A stretch of 64,000 nucleotides of DNA from Mesostigma viride (GCA_009746045.1 RPFO01000406.1:3283701-3347700), one strand, 5' to 3'; positions 12,007-22,515 are shown, counted from the stretch's first letter. Notes: a model not told the origin generated them from the letters alone. A program made the numbers and translations.

Positions 12007-14485
12007 TACATTAATTAATTAAGTAAAACTCGTGCCCCCGTTGGGGAGTCACGGAGAGCTTTTAATCCCTGTATGTGCACAACAGGAAGAAAGGGCAGAG
12101 ACCCCCTTTCTCCTTCATGCTAGAGGCATGCCACAGCTGCATTAATTAACCCGTGTTTTTTTACAACGCGATACATCGCGTTGTAGGGTTAGAACGCGAT
12201 GTATCGCGTTGTAATCTGACACGTGGCAAACCTATTAAACATGCAATTTTTGGTCTGAAACTTTCAAGACAGGTCAGAAACATCTCATAGAATTCAAGAA
12301 AAAATCCTGGTATTTTTGGTATTTTTTTTGTGACAGCTGCAAACAAATATGTACCACTGAAATCAGGCATTTTCGCGGGACGAAGGTGAAGACGACGGCG
12401 ATGGCGGCAGGTAGATCTCGCCAGTTTTCGCGCGAATTTCAGTGGCTGTTGGGTAGCACGACCATGATGATGCGTTCAAAGGTTGATAATTAGGTTTCTA
12501 CGAGTTTGTTGAGGTACTGGGGCAAAGAAAACGTAGTTTTTTCCAGTTTCTCACCCAACTTTCATGCGGAAACCCTGGAAACCGGCATACATATTATTAC
12601 GTCAAGACTCGGGTCTGCTGCGGCACCATGCTTGGTATTTCCATGGTGTTTCGACTTCTTAACACATGTTTATTCATTCCGAACGCCCGGACTCTCGGCT
12701 AAACCGAGATTTGTGCAGACTTTTATTGGGTAGCTCCGGGCATGATGGTGCCTGCAAATAGCGTAAGGCGTGACCGTGGCTATTGCTACGGTATGCTGTA
12801 TTTTCCTGGAAATGGCCTCTGCCACCGGCTCAATAGTGCTTGCAGGCGTAAGTATATCGTGTTTCTACCTAGTTTCTGCCAGTTTTCCACTTATTTCTAC
12901 CGACCTCTGCCCAGCCTCTCTAAGACCGCCATCCTACTCGACGTTGCTTGCATGTCAGCCATAGCAGGTTGCAGTTGTGCAGTATTTAGGTGCTGTATAC
13001 GTCGTCAAGCCGTGCATATATCGTGAGGATTGGATGTTGATGGTTTATACTGCGTTGATTGTGCAAGAAGATCAGCTGGGTGCCCATAATCATGGTGTAT
13101 AATAATGTGTTGTTAGCATCTTGCCACCATTTGCTAGCATGCATTCCAGCGTCATCTTTGCCTGCATGTAAGCTCATGGATCACTCAACCTATCCAAGCC
13201 TTGCATTACACGTGCCTCTTTCTTTCAGTATTGCACGCGTTATGGAATGAAAACCCAGCACCTCCATTCCCACGAGGCATGTGCTCAACACGTTGTGAGA
13301 GTGGATGATGCTTTGGCTATGGCTGCCTGATTCAGTCATATTAGGTCATCCAGTCATGATGTTTGATGCATGTTTGATGCTGTATAACTTATACAACGCC
13401 TATGTTCAACGTTTTGACCCTCCAAGCTCACTATGGCCCCGTTTATGGGGCTCGGGTCGTTGCGTAATGTTGTCAAGGGCTCTCATGTTTCCCACTGCGT
13501 TGTACTGCGTTGTAATTGTGATGCTAATGAAAAATAGCTCCAGTGGCCCAATGGGCCTGAGTTTTGTTTCACAGAGCCTGCATATGTTGCCCATAGCTCG
13601 TGCAAGAAGCCAGATTTTTTTCATGAACCATTTGTGAATAAGCGCATGACTTGTGACCTAGGGTCAAGAAATCGCGGTCATGGTCAGACCCCCCTGTATT
13701 CAAACCAGTGTATCTCTCTAATGAATAAGCATTTTGTAGGTCTGAGTAGCTCAAAAAATCCTTTGATTTATGGGCTTTCAGGAAAGTATATACATGACCA
13801 TGAAAAAAAATTTTCCTTAGGTGCTATACGCGTTCTAAAAAAAGCTTACAACGCGATATATCGCGTTCTAATTAAAAAAACACGGGTTAATGCCACAGCT
13901 ACAATCGGACACGATAGACGATCCGGCAAGTTCTGTGGGTGCAATAAGACCCACGTGAGCATATCATAACAAGGAGCGTGGGCAAGTAATCTGATCATAG
14001 CCAGGACGTAGCATGGCTGTACAAGGGCTAAGCTAAGGCTATGGCTGGTTGTGTACCGTGTGTTAGCGGTGCACCTCAGTGACTAGGTATGGTGGCACGG
14101 CTAGGCAAACATTCTAGGCATGGCTGCCATGGCGGCAGTGACTACGAATGAGTACAAGCTAGGGCTGTTCTAGCCCGCAGGGGGCGTACGTCCACATGTC
14201 TTGTGGTTGATCATCAGGTCCCCGCACCTCCAGTACACCTTGGGCTTCTGGGGGTCCTGCTTGTGGCGGAGGTATTCAGGCCACAGGTCGCGTCGCTGCT
14301 GCTGCTGAGCGGGGGTCAGGTCGTCGTCCAGCGTCGATCCACTGAGGTGAGGTCGTGCAACCTCTTGCGACGAGAAAGGAACCGTCGCTTGTCCTCAGGG
14401 AAGGGGAAGGTGAGCAGGACTGGTGGGGGAGCCGCCTTGTCCCGTGAGTGGGGAAGGCGGTGGCACCCCGGCAGTTCTAGCTTTG
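12007..14485 (-). mobile_element. LINE-type ORF1 element, 3' portion, split by a piggyBac-like insertion
   Basis: Reading on minus, 14480-14165 encodes the C-terminal part of the same ORF1 protein found intact at 19457-20911: RLPHSRDKAAPPPVLLTF, then SLDDDLTPAQQQQRRD-like and KPKVYWRCGDL motifs, with frameshifts. The non-coding 3' region continues to 13891, is interrupted by the TTAA element at 12150-13886, and resumes at 12145-12023, ending in a GTTG-loop hairpin (12034-12047) and a TTAATTAATTAA tail at 12011-12022. The 5' part is missing. Confidence 0.65.
12146..13890. mobile_element. piggyBac-like non-autonomous DNA transposon (TTAA target site)
   Basis: Termini are CCCGTGTTTTTTT (12150) and AAAAAAACACGGG (ending 13886), each flanked by TTAA (12146-12149, 13887-13890). 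A TTAA duplication with CCC...GGG ends is the piggyBac signature. Just inside lie palindromes, ACAACGCGAT-AC/AT-ATCGCGTTGT: two at the left end (12163-12213) and one at the right (13848-13869). The 1,737-bp interior has no ORF resembling a transposase, so it would need a partner. A 10-bp direct repeat tgccacagct at 12129-12138 and 13891-13900 also flanks it; why is unclear. Confidence 0.72.
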
Positions 14486-14529
14486 TACATGCAGAGAGTT
14501 ACTCTCTGCTGAGACACCATGCCCTAGCT

Positions 14530-14710
14530 AACTATTGAATTGAATTGAATTGGACATAACTCCACCTGATAACTCCGTTGGGAGTATATGCATGTAGCAC
14601 ATATCCCTGAGAAGGGGCATATGGCTTTTAATACACTCTGGGCTACAAGTTCCTGCAACTGGGAGGGTGTAAACTACACCTGCTCTGGGTGCACAAAGTG
14701 CACCTGCACG
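14530..14710 (-). mobile_element. LINE 3'-end fragment with (GAATT)n tail
   Basis: A GAATT tail at about 14536-14556 precedes a hairpin CTCCGTTGGGAG (14573-14584) and a segment to about 14710. That segment matches the opposite strand of 18905-19045 (shared agaaggggcatatgg and ctctgggtgc). Orientation from the tail is minus. Confidence 0.5.
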
Positions 14711-14711
14711 C

Positions 14712-14972
14712 CACTATCAAGGAGACAACCAGCGCAGGCCAGAAATCGGGAGAATCCGGACCATGGTAGCTCGAGCCTGCCGTTATCTTGTCCGCGTGTT
14801 CGAGTCGTTCAGGATGATGAATATGAATGGTGATGGAAATGTGTATAGCCTTGTGCATTGAAATTATGGCTGGCTTACGTGTAGAGCGACTAGATGACCT
14901 AGACGGTGGGGCCGGAAACAACTTGCTTGATCAGGGCGTGTGTTTCGAGCCTAACTGGCCGGGAGTGTCTAG
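14712..14972 (+). mobile_element. tRNA-derived SINE candidate, copy 1
   Basis: About 260 bp shared with the minus strand at 40876-41146 and, more diverged, with + 42222-42455. It has an A-box-like tggtagctcgag (14764-14775) and a B-box-like gtgttcgagtc (14796-14806), 20 bp apart and spaced as in pol III internal promoters. The copies begin near a shared tatcaa(g/a)gagacaacc. The SINE call is inference from copy number and boxes. Confidence 0.55.
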
Positions 14973-15074
14973 TGGTGAGCACCATTGCTGCGATCGCTCT
15001 CCCACCATTTACGAGGAAATACCCGCAAATGGAAAACCACTGAAAAGGTCTATAGCTAGTCAGTCATTACTACG

Positions 15075-16030
15075 TTAGCCATGCCATGATTCCAAACGTC
15101 CAAGAACTGCACACGGTGCAAAGGCAAAAATCCGGAGGACAGCACTTTCAAATGAGCGGCGGGAACCAAAATTAAGCCCGCATATGCCAGAAAACATCGT
15201 GTTGCTGCAGCGACGCGGCGATGTGGGTACAACGAATCCAGTGCCAAGCTCAGAACGGCCGCAAAGGATATCTGTCATCACAAGGTTCAGATGTGCCGAG
15301 ATACTACGCGATCCAGCCGGTCCACGACCTGTTTGTAGAGCTTGTGCCAAGGCCGGGCAGCACCGAACAGATGTGGGTGACTGTTGCAAAAAACACCGGA
15401 CTTGACGGAGCATAATGTCTCGATCATAGTCTTTGACCAACAAACGATGCAAGAGTTCAACAAGAGTCGTGATGAAATCGATACGATAAGAACAAAGACG
15501 GGAAAAACGATGCAACTGACTAAGAACAACACCATATTTAATTTTGCTGTGTGGGAAAGGAGACTGTGAATATCGGGGCCCCCGATATCAGTTCACATGC
15601 AGTCTCCTTTCCCACACAGCAAAATTAAATATGGTGTTGTTCTTAATCAGTTGCATCGTTTTTCCCGTCTTTGTTTTTATCGTGTCGATTTCATCAAGGA
15701 TCCTAACTATCAGCAAATTCCTTTTATTCGCTAGCTAGTAGCGAATAAAAGGAATTAGATTATATTTAGGATCCTTGCGCTTATCACAGACAGCCGTACG
15801 CCAGCCCTTCTTGTTATGGGTAATGTTAAGATCGAGGTAATTGCAACTAGTATCCTCCGACTTGAGCTTTAATGTGAGGGACGCTTGCGGGTAGATGCCA
15901 GGCAGACCAGCTGTGATATACAAATGGGTTGCAAAATTAGGGTTGTCGAAAGCAATGACATCATCAATGTTACTATCGCCTGTGTGGATAAAAGGCCTGA
16001 TGAGAACATCATCATTTGAGGCAATGAGAT
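15075..16030 (-). pseudogene. Reverse transcriptase fragment of another retroelement, broken by inverted duplications
   Basis: On minus, 16022-15738 is open and reads DDVIAFDNPNFATH, then CNYLDLNITHNKKGW and VCDKRKDPKYNLIPFIR. This matches the thumb-side region of a retroelement RT class with (F/Y)LD-x-I...YDKR-x-D motifs. From about 15555 the next part resumes as YGVVLSQLHRFSRLCS and LLHRLLVKDYDRDIML, again typical of that class (YGV-x-I-SQL-x-RY), continuing to 15075. The two halves are separated by the palindromic duplications at 15471-15776. The N-terminal RT core is absent. I would place it near Penelope-like or related elements, but not firmly. Confidence 0.6.
15471..15776. repeat. Two adjacent long inverted repeats (hairpins)
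   Basis: Arms 15471-15579 and 15580-15695 are near-perfect reverse complements (about 110 bp each, centred on tatcggggcccccgatat). Immediately beside them 15697-15731 and 15740-15776 form a second inverted repeat ending in aaggatcctaa/ttaggatcctt. Each has one arm that is the original RT-coding sequence and one that is its inverted copy. Confidence 0.85.
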
Positions 16031-16319
16031 TCTCCTATGACCATCCTAGCACCTACCGAAAGGCGCTGGCATAGGGGGGGATCAAGATCAGCATGGCTAT
16101 ACAAAGGCTAGCTAGTAGGGCATGGCTTCGATCAGCAGAGAGTAACTCCCTGCATTGGCACATGCAGCATAACTAAATAAGGCTCTAGGCATCGATCTGG
16201 TGTGTGGCACATCATAGGCACACATGTACATGACTAAGTAATGCTAAGGCATCAGCTGGTATAGGGCCTGTAGTAGTAGGCGTACATGTACAAGGACATG
16301 GCTAGGCCTGACTATTCTA

Positions 16320-18740
16320 CACTACTACTGCTGTATTCCCCTAAGCTGGGGCGTCTGGAGGTGCTGGGGCCGCTGGGGTCGCTTGCCAGGGCTTGTGGCC
16401 GACGTAGATTGTCGCCCCCTTCCAGTACACCGGCTTCCCCGTCGCGGTCTCAGTGCCGGAGCTGGAGGTAGGTCGGCCATAGCTCCCGTCGCGGTTGTTG
16501 CTGCGTCAGGGTCAAGTCGTCGTCCAAGGTGAAGGGAGTCTTCTCGAGCCGCTTGCGGCGTCTGAGAAACGAAATCTTGTCCGCCGAGTTCTCAAAGATG
16601 AGAAGAAGCGGAGGCGCCCCCGCCTTAGCCCGCAAGCGGGGAAGGCGGTGTGCCTCCAGCTTGATCTCACCACTGAGGCCCATGCGGTCAGTCAAGGATT
16701 TTGCTCTCAAACGCATCATTGGGCAAGCTTCGAGGAGTTCTCACCTTCCACCATGTCCAAGTTCTTGACGATGACCTGGCTGCGCTTGGCGATGAGCTCG
16801 ACCTCCTCGCGGAGGTCGAGCGTCTGCCGCTGGAGCTGTCGGCTGCATGCGACGGCGGAGGTGGTGGAGGTGATAGTGTCCGCCCCGGCAGGTCTGGGCA
16901 TGGGAGGAGCAATATCACCGGCCAGCCAGGCCAGCGGGGGCTGGCTTGGCGGCAATGTCCTTCACCGCCTGGGCGGTGATGCCTGCGGTGTTTTGCAGGC
17001 AGTGCTCGATGGCGATGGCGTTGTCCTGGAGGCGCTTGCCGATGTCCCGGAGCTGGGCGCGGTGATGGCGTCGGTGGAGGCGGTACGTGTGTGTGTGGGG
17101 GGGGTGGAGGCGAGGAGGGTGGAGGTGGCGGTGGAAATGGTGGGGACTGAGCTCAGCAGCCAGCGTGCGACCGGCCCACAGCTGCCACATCTGCAGCTAT
17201 AGGGGCATCACGCGTGCTGTGTGGTGAGATGGCTTCTTGGAGGTGGAGGAGGAAGGTGGAGTTCGGTCAAGGGGGAGGGGACCCAGAGGTCTTCGGCAGA
17301 GGCCGCAGAGCGCTGAAGGTTGCATGGCAAAGAGGGCGGCGAGCTGAAGGCGCGGTCGGGACCAGCCGGGCAGGTGGTCGATCAGGTCCGCGGTGAGAAA
17401 ACCGGCCGCGTCAGATCGATCCATTGCGGAGGCGATAATGGCAGAGGCTGTGGCACAGCCATTGAAGGAGGGACGGGCGCGTACGACCCATAAAACACGA
17501 GCTCCAGTAACTTGATGGGTGGCATGTCGAAATAGCTGGGTCTGTTGACGTCAAAGGTGGAAAATAACCTGTCGAGTCACGTCAAAGTCGCGCTTAGACC
17601 AGCTAGGTTTGGCTGGGCGGCTGCGTTTGGGCTCAGGCGATGCAGAGGGCGAGGCATTAAGCCCGGGAGGCCGGTTCGGGGCAACCACCAGTGCGCGACT
17701 AGTTTCACGGCCGCTGCCTGCCGGACCTGAGGGCGAAGCTGCAGCCGGAGCTGCAGACGTATTTTCAGGGCTTAGCGCAGCCGTCAGGCTGCGTTGCGTC
17801 GAGGAGCGTTTGCTCGTCATATATTAATTGCGTAATAGCTTCGGAAAAAGGTGCTTATCGCAGATGCTATATGGTTGGGGAATGATGCAGACGATATTTG
17901 TTCTATTAACCGTGGAACTCCAGGGTAACCAGACTCTTTATTAAAACAATGAGTGGAGCACATACAAAAGGCAGGCCACATCCCGGCCGCCGATGCTCAT
18001 GGGAACACTTATTGCTTGGCAAAGGCTAGCCTTACCCCCAAACACGCAGGGAGGGTGGGCGGGAAAAGAAAAGAGGCCGACCTTAGCTAGGTGGGTTTGT
18101 TTTTGTCCTTTTTTGCGTGTCATGCGGCCTTGGCCCGGACGGCATTTTTTCGCCACGCAAATGTTGCGTCTGAACAAATGACGCAATGTGGCGTTCTAAT
18201 TGCCGGCAGCTTACGTAAGGCTGCCGGGGCTATTAGGTCACATATTGCGTGAGAGAAAGAATCTAGATCTAGTTAATCACTACGCCATGAGCCAAGAAAC
18301 CTAGACAGTGGCAGGTTTATATCTCAACGTAGCTCCTGCCACCTGGCCAAGAAAAACTGGCCAAAGCTTTGGCCACGACTGATCCGGATCAGGCCGCACC
18401 GGCCTCAAAAGGTATGTCACGTGAACCCAATAACCTAGCTATAGCGGCTACCCTTCCATCTCACTATAAAGAAACTATGTTCAGAGAACCACGATTTAAA
18501 CTTTTGTGTAATTATATTTTCTAATGAGATTAGCATAGTACTCCGTGGCATGCCTTTGCGCATGACACGCAAGTACTTACTTACTTACTTACTTACTTAG
18601 CTTCGGAAAATTATGTCAGCGTGTGCGTCTTAGTAGAAAGACGAAGCGATTGGGATATTCACACCCGAATTTGGTGCCCAAACGTGAAAGTTATGAGCTC
18701 CGCCGTCAACCATGGCTTAGTACCTCGTGGCTCGTGGCTC
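16320..18740 (-). mobile_element. Degenerate LINE-type ORF1 element, copy 2, carrying a nested insertion
   Basis: Minus-strand 17820-17551 begins MTSKRSSTQRSLTAAL, equivalent to the intact ORF1 start at 20911, and 16720-16330 carries FLRRRKRLEKTPFTLDDD and KPVYWKGATIYVGHKPW, equivalent to its C-terminus, with several frameshifts and an internal deletion. The 5' leader continues at 18611-18740, where ttatgagctccgccgtc and ctcgtggctcgtggctcgt match the leader of the intact copy at ~21020-21058. Leader and ORF are separated by the 17849-18597 insertion. Confidence 0.68.
17836..18610 (+). mobile_element. Retroposed insertion with 13-bp target-site duplication and (TTAC)n tail
   Basis: TAGCTTCGGAAAA occurs at 17836-17848 and 18598-18610. 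Between them lies 749 bp ending in a (ACTT)n tract (~18571-18597). A target duplication plus a simple-repeat 3' tail is the mark of target-primed reverse transcription, in plus orientation. About 50 bp (ccatctcactataaagaaac and flanks, ~18455-18496) recurs on the minus strand at ~30815-30865. No protein is recognised in it. Confidence 0.7.
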
Positions 18741-18889
18741 GTCACATTTCACGGATCTAACTATACTTGACGTAGCTAACTATTAATTAATTAATTAATT
18801 AATTAATTAATTAATTAATTAATTAATTAATTAGACTCGTGCTCCCGTTGGGGAGTCACGGAGCATCCGCGAAGAGCTAACTATTGCCT

Positions 18890-19064
18890 AGCCATAATCA
18901 TCTTCCACCCCAGGCCTTTTCGGGTATGATACATCATGGTGGTGCAGTTGCGCACCTTGTGGCACCCAGAGTAGGTGGCAGTTTGCATCCCCCACCTGCA
19001 GGTTGTAGCTCAGACTGTATTACAAACCATATGCCCCTTCTCAGTGATTAATTAATTAATTAAT
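18890..19064 (+). mobile_element. LINE 3'-end fragment with TTAA tail
   Basis: The segment ending catatgccccttctcag followed by ATTAATTAATTAATTAA (19047-19064) matches the minus strand of 14588-14710. It lies inside the 3' region of the neighbouring minus-strand ORF1 element. Confidence 0.45.
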
Positions 19065-19456
19065 AAGCACGTGACTGCGTCACGTGGGTGCCAATACAGA
19101 GTAAAGGAACCTTCAACCCTATATACACAGTGAGAAGGAGGGAGGGCGCCCTAGCTTCTCTCACTGCCGCAGGTGGGCAGGCCACAGAGCGCTCTCTCCA
19201 CGGCATGGTGCCGGGGCGCAACACTGTGGGTGCAATACAACCAGTGCAATACCATAGGTAGGCTGACGCATAGCTTATGCTACAAATGTGAGGTGGGCTC
19301 AAGACGTCGGCTAATTAAGGCGCAAGCTGATGGCCACAAGGTGCCAGAGCTAATTGAAGGTACTATAACGCTGTGCGCTAATATCGTTTCAAGTGCTGTA
19401 ATGCCTAAGCTATCCCATCATCGATTGCCCCCATCTAGACAACTAGCTGGAGTGCT
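19065..19456. other. Non-coding 3' region of the ORF1 element, nothing else recognised
   Basis: No supportable gene. It lies between the 18890-19064 fragment and the stop codon of ORF1. Confidence 0.4.
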
Positions 19457-20911
19457 CTATCCCGGGGAAGCCCGGGGGGGCTTCCACAGTTTCTTGTTGA
19501 CGTAGAGGTCCCCGCCCCGCCAGTACACTTGGGGCTTCTCGGGGTTGGTCTTGTGGCGGATGTAGTCGGGCCACTGATCGCGGCGTTGCTGCTGCTGGGC
19601 TGGCGTCAGGTCGTCGTCAAGCGACCAGGAGGTGTCCACCAGCTTCTTGCGGCGAGAGAGGAACCGAACTCGGGCTGTGATGTCGCTGAAGGTGAGGACC
19701 ACTGGAGGGGGCCCAGCCTTGGCCCGTGGATGGGGCAGGCGGTAGGCGCCCTGCAGTATCGCACCTGGCAGCTGCATGCGCGCCAAGAGCTGTTTCTTCA
19801 GCTCGTCGAGAAGAGAGTCTGGGGTCTCCTCCGGCAGCATGTCGAAGCGCCTGAGGATGACCCGGCAGCGGCGACGGTCGCGGTCAGCGGCCTCGCGGCG
19901 CGTGTCTTCCAGCTCCTGGAGCTTGGTGGTGATGGCGGTCGTGGTAGAGGATGCCTGGCTCTTGAGCAGGTCCGCCCAGGAGGCGCGAGTCGAGGGGTCA
20001 TCACTAGCCCTACCAGCAGGTTGGGCGGCGATGGTGGCCGTTCGCTCGGCGATCTCGGGGACCTGCGTGGCCAGGGCGTCTACCTTGGCGGCAACTGCCT
20101 CAAGTTTCACGGTGCCTTGGCCGACTCGGCCTTCCACCTGGTTAAGGCGGGTGGTCACAGTGGCTGTGGCCTCGGAAACTTTGGTGGCAATGTGCTCTTG
20201 CGTAGCAGTAAACTGAGGCTGGAGCTTAAGGGCGACTCTGGCTTCAATGTTGTTGACCTTGGCCGAGAGAGTGTTGAGTGGGCCGTCAGGCGCGTTCAGG
20301 GCGGCGAGCTGCTCAGCCATCGGCGCCAGCTGCTCCGCCACTGCAGCTCGGATGGAGTCCGTGCTGGGGGAGGTGCTGCTCTGCGGGGATGCTGCAGCTG
20401 CTGTGGCTGCCCGTCTGCGCTCATGCAGGAGGCTCCTGAGGCCAGCGTAGCCAATCTGGGTGATGTCGTGGGCGTCGCAGCGCAGGTAGCTGCACATGAT
20501 GACTGCCTTCAAGTACGCCTCCGGTTCTTGAAGCAGCCATTCCCAGGCGGGCTTGGTGACCTTGTCGCCAGGGGTAGGCAGGAAAAGTTCGTCATGGCGG
20601 GCCAGGAACTTGATAACATCGTCACATTGTTCCTTCGTGAGCGTAAAGATTTCCAAGATGCAAAAATCCCGCTGGCCGGCGCCGAAGCGGCGGACGTCCC
20701 ATTTGGTATGGGAAGTTCGGGTTTTCTTGGGAATGGGCGACGAATTTGGCGTAGAGCACTGCGTCGAGGGAGGCAGACCGGGGGGGAGAGCTTCGATCAG
20801 CGCAAAAAGGTTGGCGTCCGCAGGAGTTGATGTCGCACGTGCTGCTGTCGACGGGAATGCCGACGACAGCTCAAAATGTTTGTCAAGGCTGCGTTTTGGT
20901 GGCATTTGCAA
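19457..20911 (-). CDS. LINE ORF1-like nucleic-acid-binding protein, intact
   Basis: 484 aa, uninterrupted, starting MQMPPKRSLDKHFELS. Order: basic, Ser/Pro-rich N-terminus (1-80); a small conserved block with KWDVRRFGAGQRDF (~80-170); a heptad-rich coiled-coil stretch (~190-310); an RRM-like core with CRVILRRFDMLPEE (~350), AYRLPHPRAKAGPPPVVLTF and RVRFLSRRKKL; then SLDDDLTPAQQQQRRDQWPD and a basic tail with VYWRGGDLYVN. Coiled coil plus RRM plus a C-terminal domain is the L1 ORF1p (Transposase_22-like) plan: a trimeric RNA chaperone that packages element RNA. Two decayed copies lie at 14165-14485 and 16320-17820. No own ORF2 is attached. A domesticated gene is possible, but the flanking tail argues for an element. 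Confidence 0.78.
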   Translation of the reverse strand: MQMPPKRSLDKHFELSSAFPSTAARATSTPADANLFALIEALPPGLPPSTQCSTPNSSPIPKKTRTSHTKWDVRRFGAGQRDFCILEIFTLTKEQCDDVIKFLARHDELFLPTPGDKVTKPAWEWLLQEPEAYLKAVIMCSYLRCDAHDITQIGYAGLRSLLHERRRAATAAAASPQSSTSPSTDSIRAAVAEQLAPMAEQLAALNAPDGPLNTLSAKVNNIEARVALKLQPQFTATQEHIATKVSEATATVTTRLNQVEGRVGQGTVKLEAVAAKVDALATQVPEIAERTATIAAQPAGRASDDPSTRASWADLLKSQASSTTTAITTKLQELEDTRREAADRDRRRCRVILRRFDMLPEETPDSLLDELKKQLLARMQLPGAILQGAYRLPHPRAKAGPPPVVLTFSDITARVRFLSRRKKLVDTSWSLDDDLTPAQQQQRRDQWPDYIRHKTNPEKPQVYWRGGDLYVNKKLWKPPRASPG

Positions 20912-21059
20912 AATACTGCGTTACAGCCGTAACCGATTATACTAGCAGATGCGTCTTGAAAAGACGCATCTGATGCAAGTAGCCTGACTGAATTTGGGGC
21001 TCAGACGCAAAAGTTCTGAGCTCCGCCGTCAGCCATGTCCGCTCGTGGCTCGTGGCTCG

Positions 21060-22515
21060 TGCCAGCTAAACTGCATGCGTTCTCAGTGATATGTGTTACA
21101 TATGCTCCCAACGGGAATAAGTTCTTAATTAATGATCCTCAACCGCCTTTGTTCGATGACTGCTCTCGACCGTCACTCTTGGGGAGAGTCAAATGGGCTT
21201 TCGTCCTGGGCGCAACACTGTCATCATATGTCAGCATCTTCGTCGCGCGCCGTCTCTTCAAGGAGATCGCGCTCCTGCAGCCTGGTGAGTTTCCTGCCAT
21301 CCTGATCTTCGTCGACTTCATCAACGCTTTTGATTCTGTCCTGGCTGGGCCGCTCTCTGGGCTGTCCTTGCTCGCGCTCGTGTCCCCACTCCCCTGATTA
21401 CTGTCATCTGCACGCTGTATAAATTGAGGGGTTGACCAACTCAGTGCGAACTTGGCATTTAATACCCCGACAAGTGATTAAGAATGAGCCTGGGGAGGGG
21501 GGGCTGACGAACCAGCAGAATTCACTCGCTGACCTCATCTATGCTGATGACATCACTCTCACTAAGAAGCCGTCCGGAGTCTGCCCAACTCTGGCTGTAC
21601 TGCCTGGCACTCGAGGCCCGTGCTGAATTGGTCAAGAAATCAGCCCCAAAACGGAGGCTGGCCATGGCCCTTGGCCTGGCCGGCCGCCCGCCTGAGCTCC
21701 GCCTCTTAGACAACACCACGGTAAACCTCCCTGCTTCAGGCCCGGCTTCAATTAAGCTGCTCGGCAGTTGGCTTCCTGACTGCGAGGACGACATGAGTCA
21801 CATGACGACCCAGATTGGCATGCATGGCGTGGGGGCAACTCGACCAGGCACGAGCACCGTCGCTGGTGGAGCAACCCCGCCCTGCCCCGGCTTGCCAAGC
21901 GCGCGACCTGTTCAAGGTACGTTACATGTAATTCTAATTACGATCCTGACCTACGGCGCCGAGACGTGGACGCAGCTGACGCAGCTGAGCTGGATAAACG
22001 GCTCGCGACGGCACGGTCACCAAGATGCTGCGCACAGTTTTCCCTTTGGTTTGCACATTGGCAATTAATGAGACTTTGTATGCTGATTTACCATATGTTT
22101 CCCACAATCTTAGGCGCACAGGCGCCTGGGCCTAGCCGGGCACCTGGCCCGCACAGATCAATTAATCAGGTAGGTACATCAGATAGACGTACTATAGCTG
22201 GCACCAAGCCCGCCCATATGCAGCCGGCCCGGGCGTTGTGTCCTCATGTGGCATGCCCCAGATTGCGTGCGCCGGCCGGTCCGCCCTCGATCCGTGGACT
22301 TCCCGCGATATAGGCTAGGCATGGACATGCGGCCCCTAAGAGGAAGGGGCGCTTTGCTGAGTAGCATAGGTAGGGGTTTCCCTAGATTAGTTTAGAGTTA
22401 GCTTATTCCGGTTTCGCGGCTTCGCCCACCTCCATCCATCCAGCAAGGGAATACGTGCTACATGATCTCCCAACGGAGACATGTATGTTCAGTAATTTAA
22501 TTTAATTTAATTTTA
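21060..22515 (+). pseudogene. Non-LTR retrotransposon reverse transcriptase, truncated and frameshifted
   Basis: After a small 3'-end fragment (21080-21134, CTCCCAACGGGA then TTAATTAAT), RT motifs appear in order but in different frames: MGFRPGRNTVI (~21193), PAILIFVDFINAFDSV (~21295-21345, the first catalytic Asp motif), LADLIYADDITL (~21527-21565, the YADD box), and ILTYGAETWTQL (~21937-21975), typical of the segment after RT in LINE ORF2. A TMLRTVFP-like stretch follows at ~22020. The element ends with a hairpin CTCCCAACGGAG (22467-22478) and an (AATTT)n tail at 22494-22515. No start and several stops, so it is inactive. Confidence 0.75.

Larger units (their letters stand above)
18781..21058 (-). 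mobile_element. LINE-type element with ORF1 but no ORF2 (HAL1-like)
   Basis: Read on minus: a 5' leader from about 21058 with a hairpin (agatgcgtctt...aagacgcatct, 20944-20972), ORF1 at 20911-19457, roughly 620 bp of 3' region, the family hairpin CTCCCGTTGGGGAG (18842-18855, shown on +), and a long TTAA tail at 18781-18833. The 3' region contains a fragment of another element (18890-19064) and no reverse transcriptase. Leader and ORF1 recur in copy 2 at 16320-18740. Confidence 0.65.

Noticed and set aside
12161-13754. Several 60-110-codon ORFs within the piggyBac-like element
   Set aside because: None resembles a transposase and they overlap on both strands; treated as non-coding interior.
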